Part shown: positions 5,885-9,969 of the stretch, one piece after another | Layout: each line of letters opens with the position of its first letter | How positions within the stretch are numbered: the stretch's first letter is position 1 | DNA from: an uncultured Oscillospiraceae bacterium | GTDB lineage: Bacteria > Bacillota > Clostridia > Oscillospirales > Ruminococcaceae | DNA: 9,969 bases | Direction of reading: 5' to 3' | Assembly: GCA_900547455.1 (NCBI GenBank) | Contig: URGV01000057.1 | Location: 1-9,969, forward strand | The notes under the pieces: model-generated | Told to the model about the DNA's origin: nothing | Databases searched by the model: none | The model's input: only the letters and a program-made list of their open reading frames with translations | Made by a program: the position numbers and the translations under genes

Positions 5885-7372
5885 TTATTCCTCGGCCCAG
5901 CCCAGGCTGCGGCCGACCGCCTTGTGCCAGCCGTGCAGCAGCTTTTTGCGGCGTTCCTCCTCCATGCGGGAGGAGAAGGTCACGTCGCAGTTCCACAGGC
6001 TGCGGATCTCCTCTTTATCCTTCCAGACGCCGACCGCCAGACCCGCCAGATAGGCCGCACCCAGCGCGGTGGTCTCCCGGATCATCGGGCGGCGGACCTC
6101 GCAGTCCAAAATGTCCGCCTGGAACTGCATCAAAAAGGCGTCCCGGCTTGCGCCGCCGTCCACCTTCAGCTCGCTTAACCTGCGGCCGGTGTCCTGCTCC
6201 ATCGCCCTGACCAGGTCGTAGCTCTGGTAGGCAATCGACTCCTGCGCCGCGCGGATGATGTGCTCCCGCTTGGTGCCGCGGGTGATGCCGATGATGCACC
6301 CCCGGGCGTACATGTCCCAGTGCGGGGCGCCAAGCCCGGTGAAGGCCGGCACCAGATAGACCCCGCCGGTGTCCTCCACCTTCTGCGCGTAGTACTCCGC
6401 GTCCTTGGACTCGGTGATGAAGCGCATCTCGTCCCGCAGCCACTGGATCACCGCTCCGCCCACAAAGACGCTGCCCTCCAGCGCGTACTGCACCTTGCCG
6501 TTTAAGCCGATGGCGATGGTGGTGAGCAGTCCGTTCTCGCTGACGCACGGCGTCTCGCCGGTGTTCATCAATAAAAAGCAGCCGGTGCCGTAGGTGTTTT
6601 TGGCCTGCCCCTTCTCAAAGCAGCACTGCCCGAACAGCGCCGCCTGCTGGTCGCCCGCGATGCCCGCGATGGGCACGCTCTCCCCTTGGATGGTGGTGTA
6701 GCCGTAGATGGCGCTCGAGTCCATCACCTGCGGCAGCATGCAGCGCGGGATGTCCAGCGCTTCCAGCAGCCTGTCGTCCCAGTCGAGGGTGTGGATGTTG
6801 TAGAGCATGGTGCGGGAGGCGTTGGTGTAGTCGGTGACGTGCGCCTTGCCGCCGGTCAGCTTCCAGATCAGCCAGCTGTCCACCGTCCCAAACAGGATTT
6901 CTCCCCGCCGGGCCCGCTCCCTTCCCTCCGGGATGTGGTCGAGAATCCAGGCAATCTTGGTCGCGGAAAAGTAGGCGTCCGGCACCAGGCCCGTGGCCTC
7001 GCGGATATATTCCCCCAGGCCCTTCTTTTTTAGCTCATCCACCAGGTCCGCCGTCCGGCGGCACTGCCAGACAATCGCGTTGTAAACCGGACGGCCGGTC
7101 TTTTTGTCCCAGAGGATGGTGGTTTCGCGCTGGTTGGTGATGCCGATGCCCTTGATGTCGCTGACCTCCACCCCGCTCTGGGTAATGACCTCCATCATCA
7201 CCGCGTACTGGGAGGAGTAGATTTCCATCGGGTCGTGCTCCACCCAGCCCTCCCGGGGATAGTGCTGGGTGAATTCCTTCTGCGAGATGCCGATGATGTT
7301 CTGCTGCTGGTCAAATAAAATCGCCCGGGAGCTGGTCGTCCCCTGGTCGAGCGCAAGGATATAGCTTGCCAT
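5885..7372 (-). CDS. glpK: Glycerol kinase
   Basis: 495 residues, full length for the FGGY-family enzyme that phosphorylates glycerol to sn-glycerol 3-phosphate with ATP in the cytoplasm. Visible motifs: LDQGTTSSR (8-16, phosphate loop), NQRETT (80-85) and Y134 for glycerol, FGGY signature [13 protein letters not shown] (97-109), catalytic D241 in [20 protein letters not shown] (258-266), [14 protein letters not shown] and [12 protein letters not shown]. Identity with E. coli GlpK looks high. The regulatory loop after SSAIYG (219-224) is short ([13 protein letters not shown]). It lacks the histidine phosphorylated by HPr in many Firmicute enzymes and also the GGTR segment that binds fructose 1,6-bisphosphate in E. 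coli. AGGAGG lies 7 bases before ATG 7372. No glpF or glpD is nearby. It follows the HdeD-family gene across a terminator-like hairpin and has no visible promoter of its own. Confidence 0.98.
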   Translation of the reverse strand: MASYILALDQGTTSSRAILFDQQQNIIGISQKEFTQHYPREGWVEHDPMEIYSSQYAVMMEVITQSGVEVSDIKGIGITNQRETTILWDKKTGRPVYNAIVWQCRRTADLVDELKKKGLGEYIREATGLVPDAYFSATKIAWILDHIPEGRERARRGEILFGTVDSWLIWKLTGGKAHVTDYTNASRTMLYNIHTLDWDDRLLEALDIPRCMLPQVMDSSAIYGYTTIQGESVPIAGIAGDQQAALFGQCCFEKGQAKNTYGTGCFLLMNTGETPCVSENGLLTTIAIGLNGKVQYALEGSVFVGGAVIQWLRDEMRFITESKDAEYYAQKVEDTGGVYLVPAFTGLGAPHWDMYARGCIIGITRGTKREHIIRAAQESIAYQSYDLVRAMEQDTGRRLSELKVDGGASRDAFLMQFQADILDCEVRRPMIRETTALGAAYLAGLAVGVWKDKEEIRSLWNCDVTFSSRMEEERRKKLLHGWHKAVGRSLGWAEE

Positions 7373-7403
7373 TCGGATTCCTCCTCATCAAATTCTTTGA
7401 AAG

Positions 7404-7459
7404 AAAAAAATATCCGGCCCTCCCGCAGCGCACGAAGCTCCCGGGAAGGGCAAGATATT
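7404..7459 (-). terminator. Terminator or attenuator between the HdeD-family gene and glpK
   Basis: On the minus strand AATATC (7459-7454) pairs with GATATT (7414-7409), and inside it GCCC.TCCCG pairs with CGGGA.GGGC. The stem is followed by a T tract (7410-7404). It lies 14 bases past the HdeD-family stop and 18 bases before the glpK RBS. It may end the upstream operon, or act as a leader terminator for glpK. Confidence 0.78.
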
Positions 7460-7472
7460 GTTAAGGGTTCCT

Positions 7473-8003
7473 TTAGAAATTCTTTTTTAAAATCAGGCTG
7501 ACCCACAGTCCGGTCAGGCCGTCCACCAGGATCACCGCGCCCAAAACGCGCACCGTCATCACCAGCGCGCCGAAGGGATTGAGCACCAGCACAACGCCCA
7601 GCACCATGATGGCGATGGCCAAAACCAGCGCCGCCACCCAGCGCGGATACCCATAGCGGCGCAGCATCAGCGCCCGCTGCAGCTTGGAGATGCCCTCCAC
7701 CAGCACCAGGATGCCGAAGATAATCGGCAAAATGGCGAAGATGCCGCCCGGATTCAGGAAGGAAAACAACCCGATACCCACCAGCACGACGCCCAAAATC
7801 AACTCTCCGGCGAAAAAGGGGGAAATATCACGATTCTTAAAATAATCGACAATCCGCACGACGCCGTAGACCAGCGAGACGATGCCGATGCCGTAGGTGA
7901 TGACATTGATCGCCTCCTGTGGAAAAACAAGCAGCAGCAATCCCGCCGCGATGCCGATAATCGCCGCCAAAAAATCGTTGAGTTCTATCTGAATGGTTTT
8001 CAT
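7473..8003 (-). CDS. HdeD/DUF308 family membrane protein
   Basis: 176 residues with six clear hydrophobic helices (about 11-28, 33-54, 65-84, 87-107, 121-143 and 146-170), short loops and a lysine-containing C-terminus. This is the layout of the HdeD (DUF308) family: paired helices with repeated I.GI..L..G pieces and NP turns (FLNPGG, VLNPFG). E. coli HdeD is linked to acid resistance at high cell density, but most Firmicute members have no assigned role. Start ATG 8003 is preceded by GGGAG 8 bases away; earlier in-frame codons would overlap the histidine phosphatase gene. It begins 34 bases after that gene and is very likely co-transcribed with it. Confidence 0.9.
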   Translation of the reverse strand: MKTIQIELNDFLAAIIGIAAGLLLLVFPQEAINVITYGIGIVSLVYGVVRIVDYFKNRDISPFFAGELILGVVLVGIGLFSFLNPGGIFAILPIIFGILVLVEGISKLQRALMLRRYGYPRWVAALVLAIAIMVLGVVLVLNPFGALVMTVRVLGAVILVDGLTGLWVSLILKKNF

Positions 8004-8037
8004 TCCTGTCGCTCCCTTCCGCTGTTCCTGTCCGCTT

Positions 8038-8568
8038 TTATATTGCAAAGGAAAATGCCTGCGCGTTATCCAAAAGGTTGTCCAGCAGATTGTCCTCCTC
8101 TTTGGAAAAGCCCGCGTAGCTGGAAACCGGCGCAAACACCCCGCCGTGGGCCACCAGCAGCACGCTGCCCTCTTTGCCCTTTAAGGTGTCCAGAAAGCCA
8201 TAGACCCGCCGGTAAAAATCCCGGATATTCTCTGCCTTCTGGTAGTGCAGGTCGGCGGTGTAGTCCCAAAAGGCGCGGGTGTCAAACTGGTGCCAGGTCA
8301 TCCCCTCAAACTCGCCCATGTCCCGCTCGATCAGCCGCTGCTCCAAAATAATGGGGATGTTTCTCCCCTCGCAGATAATCTGTGCAGTCTGCTGGGCGCG
8401 CTTGAGCGGCGAGCAGTAGACGCAGTCAAACGCCTCATCCTTTAACAGCTGCGCTGTCTTGCGGGCCTGCTCGATGCCGGTCTCATCCAGCGGAATATCC
8501 GCCAGCCCCTGCTGCTTTCCCAGACGGTTCCACTCCGTCTGTCCGTGACGGACAAAGGTCACCTTCAT
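8038..8568 (-). CDS. Histidine phosphatase family protein (phosphoglycerate-mutase-like)
   Basis: 176 residues of the branch-1 histidine phosphatase superfamily. The motif VRHGQTEWN puts R7-H8 at the active site, with H8 as the phospho-accepting histidine. R57 lies in SPLKRAQQTA, E81 in the ERDMGEFEG stretch is the likely acid, and H141 in LVAHGG completes the pocket. It is shorter than cofactor-dependent phosphoglycerate mutase (about 230-250), so it is probably a small-molecule phosphatase of the CobC/GpmB-like group; no cobalamin genes are near to favour CobC. AAAGGA lies 10 bases before ATG 8568. It starts 51 bases after the pseudouridine synthase gene without a terminator between, so it is the second gene of that operon. 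Substrate unknown. Confidence 0.93.
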   Translation of the reverse strand: MKVTFVRHGQTEWNRLGKQQGLADIPLDETGIEQARKTAQLLKDEAFDCVYCSPLKRAQQTAQIICEGRNIPIILEQRLIERDMGEFEGMTWHQFDTRAFWDYTADLHYQKAENIRDFYRRVYGFLDTLKGKEGSVLLVAHGGVFAPVSSYAGFSKEEDNLLDNLLDNAQAFSFAI

Positions 8569-8619
8569 CTTCGGTCAGTCCTTTCCTGGTTTTGTTCCCA
8601 GTTTCTGTCCCTGGGAGCC

Positions 8620-9600
8620 TTACATTCCCGAGCCCTTTTTGGAGAATGGTTTATAGTTTCCCCTGTGCGCTGAGTCCCTGGCATAGGGCTTTTTCTCCCC
8701 GCCTTTGTGGGGCACCTGCCTGTTTACCGGCTGGCGCTGCTGGGTTTGGGCCCGCTGCTGTGACTGGGAGCGCTGCTGGCGCTGCGTCCGCATGACCGGG
8801 CGGCCCTTTCTGGACGCGCTCTCCAAAATGCCCTCGTCCAGGTCGCCCAGCGTCTCCGGCGCGCCGGTCGAGGTCTTGACCGCGTTGCGCAGCATGCCGA
8901 TCTCGCCGGGACGCAGCTCACGCCACTTGCCCGGGGCCAGCATCCCCAATTTCAGCGGGCCGATGGCGGTGCGTTTGAGCCTTGCGACCTCCAGCCCCAC
9001 CGCCTCGCACATCTTTCTGACCTGGCGGTTTCTTCCTTCATAGATGACCATCTGCAGCACCACCCTGCCCGGCTCCTTCTCCAAAACGGTGACGTGGGCG
9101 GGGCTGGTCTTTTTGCCGTCGATCTCCACACCGGTGGAAAGCTGCACCACCTGCGCATCGCTGATGTCCGGGCGGACGGTGACGCGGTAGGTTTTGGAGA
9201 CGTGGTGGCTGGGGTGCATGATGAGGTTGGCGAAGTCGCCGTCGTTGGTGAACAGCAGCATGCCCTCGCTGTCCTTGTCCAGCCGGCCAATCGGGTAGAC
9301 GCGCTCCGGCACATCCTCCACCAGCTCCGCCACACACTTTCTGCCCAGCTCGTCGCTCATGGTGGTCACATAGCCGCGCGGCTTGTGCAGCATGATGTAA
9401 TATTTCTGATTGCTCTTCTGAAAGTAGACCCGTTCGCCGTCGATGGCGACGACGTCGCGGTTTGGATTGATCTTCTGTCCCAGCACCGCCGGGCGGCCGT
9501 TGACCTTAATTTTGCCCTGGGTGATCCACTCCTCGACCTTTCTGCGGGAAGCGATTCCCTGCTCGGAGAGCACCTTCTGTATTCTGATTCCGTTTTCCAT
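8620..9600 (-). CDS. rluB: RluB/RsuA-family pseudouridine synthase
   Basis: 326 residues. An N-terminal S4 RNA-binding domain (about 4-60; IRIQKVLSEQGIASRRK, KVNG) is followed by the catalytic domain (~65-235). That domain has LHKPRG, then YPIGRLDKDSEGMLLFTNDG with catalytic Asp108, then EGRNRQVRKM and LKR. This family isomerises a single uridine in rRNA; RluB acts on 23S rRNA and RsuA on 16S. The sequence looks closer to Firmicute RluB, though the target is not certain. Residues ~255-326 are an extra low-complexity basic tail rich in Gln and Arg, then Lys and Gly, absent from typical ~240-residue members. AAAGGAG lies 6 bases before ATG 9600. It is the first gene of the leftward operon behind a strong promoter. 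Confidence 0.95.
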   Translation of the reverse strand: MENGIRIQKVLSEQGIASRRKVEEWITQGKIKVNGRPAVLGQKINPNRDVVAIDGERVYFQKSNQKYYIMLHKPRGYVTTMSDELGRKCVAELVEDVPERVYPIGRLDKDSEGMLLFTNDGDFANLIMHPSHHVSKTYRVTVRPDISDAQVVQLSTGVEIDGKKTSPAHVTVLEKEPGRVVLQMVIYEGRNRQVRKMCEAVGLEVARLKRTAIGPLKLGMLAPGKWRELRPGEIGMLRNAVKTSTGAPETLGDLDEGILESASRKGRPVMRTQRQQRSQSQQRAQTQQRQPVNRQVPHKGGEKKPYARDSAHRGNYKPFSKKGSGM

Positions 9601-9651
9601 TGAAAGCTCCTTTATCTCGATTCAACCATATTCCAATAAAACTTTATCCCT

Positions 9652-9680
9652 ATTGTAAAGCAAAGGAGGCGACCTGTCAA
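9652..9680 (-). promoter_or_regulatory. Promoter of the pseudouridine synthase operon
   Basis: On the minus strand TTGACA (9680-9675), a 17-base spacer and TACAAT (9657-9652): one mismatch to full consensus. The start would be near 9645, leaving a leader of about 45 bases with the RBS at 9613-9607. It lies right beside the GC-rich palindrome array. Confidence 0.9.
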
Positions 9681-9683
9681 CTG

Positions 9684-9969
9684 GCGGGCTGAGCCCGCAC
9701 CCAATTCAACGCGAGGGGCTGGCGCCCCTCTGCGCTCCCCATGCGAGGGGCGGGGCCCCTGCGGCCCCCGGGGGTTTATGCGGGGCTGGCAGCCCCTGCG
9801 CCTCCTGATGCGGGCGCTCCGCGAGAGCATGGCCTTGCCATGCTCGGCGCCCCGGGGAAGATTTATGCAAGGACCATAGTCCCTGCACCCACCAATGCGG
9901 GCGCTCCGCCCCGCGCCCCGGGTGACTTTCTCCCCGATGAGAAAGTCACCAAAGAATCTCCCAGAGGGG
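9684..9969. repeat. GC-rich intergenic array of palindromic modules
   Basis: No supported gene. The stretch is a chain of short inverted repeats: GCGGGC/GCCCGC (9684-9698), GAGGGGC/GCCCCTC (9713-9730), AGGGG/CCCCT (9746-9760), CCCCCGGGGG (9765-9774), GGGGCT/AGCCCC (9782-9796), GAGCATGGC/GCCATGCTC (9825-9845), CCCCGGGG (9850-9857) and TGCA-GGAC/GTCC-TGCA (9866-9887). Modules tend to begin with ATGCRRG (9741, 9778, 9808, 9865 and 9895), and ATGCGGGCGCTCCGC occurs twice (9808-9822 and 9895-9909). The stems differ in sequence but keep their pairing. It resembles the GC-rich palindromic intergenic repeats of some Oscillospiraceae, but copies elsewhere cannot be checked from here. It continues past the right edge. 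Confidence 0.7.
9921..9950. repeat. Perfect 12-bp inverted repeat closing the array
   Basis: GGTGACTTTCTC (9921-9932) pairs without mismatch with GAGAAAGTCACC (9939-9950) around the six-base loop CCCGAT. AAAGAA follows rather than a T run, so rightward it is not a standard terminator. Its base composition differs from the GC-rich modules to its left, and it probably belongs to a separate repeat or element beyond the window. Confidence 0.8.

Noticed and set aside
8591..8619. Inverted repeat TCCCAG/CTGGGA between the pseudouridine synthase and histidine phosphatase genes
   Set aside because: It is only six pairs with no T run on either side, so it is not a credible terminator. The genes are treated as one operon.
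9612..9888. Leftward Arg/Pro-rich frames in the GC-rich array
   Set aside because: They cross the palindromic modules and the rluB promoter, lack an RBS, and have the composition expected from translating GC-rich repeats.
9684..9909. Possible CRISPR array
   Set aside because: Modules are short, palindromic and unequal, with no constant repeat and no spacers of uniform length. No cas gene is present.

Overview
The window looks like a chromosomal segment of a low-to-mid GC Firmicute, most likely a gut-type clostridium of the Oscillospiraceae/Ruminococcaceae. Three things point there. The 16S rRNA 5' end carries a Clostridia-like start with GGCGGCGCGCC, a variant I associate, from memory, with the Faecalibacterium side of the family. 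Genes use strong AAAGGAG-type ribosome binding sites and A/T-rich consensus promoters. GC-rich coding regions contrast with AT-rich control regions. The genus call is weak.

Layout. Positions 1-61 hold the 5' end of a 16S rRNA gene read leftwards. Its long leader (62 to about 430) has two near-perfect tandem promoters and several hairpins. Divergent from it are a tRNA-Arg(CCG) gene (595-671) with its own promoter and two successive terminator hairpins. Next come two rightward genes: a tiny Gly/Pro/Arg-rich protein with a C-terminal membrane anchor (927-1175) and a single-domain rhodanese lipoprotein (1226-1615). A bidirectional terminator separates them from two leftward genes, a YibE/F-type membrane protein (1693-2889) and an exported alkaline phosphatase (2978-4516). 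The phosphatase is divergent from a FliB-like cysteine-cluster protein (4704-5813), and the shared upstream region has 11-bp-phased repeats resembling PhoP boxes. Another bidirectional terminator follows. Then a leftward series runs from 9600 down to 5885: RluB/RsuA-type pseudouridine synthase, histidine phosphatase, HdeD-family membrane protein, and glycerol kinase. The first three form a clear operon behind a TTGACA-17-TACAAT promoter. Glycerol kinase lies beyond a terminator-like hairpin and has no obvious promoter of its own. The last ~290 bases are a non-coding, GC-rich run of palindromic modules.

Most genes are housekeeping or ordinary accessory genes. I do not see a defence system, prophage, transposase or CRISPR array. 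The parts that known families do not explain are the palindromic module array at 9684-9950, the Gly/Pro-rich anchored miniprotein, the terminator-then-RBS junctions before glpK and the yibE/F gene, and the glycerol kinase regulatory loop, which matches neither the HPr-phosphorylated nor the fructose-bisphosphate-binding type.
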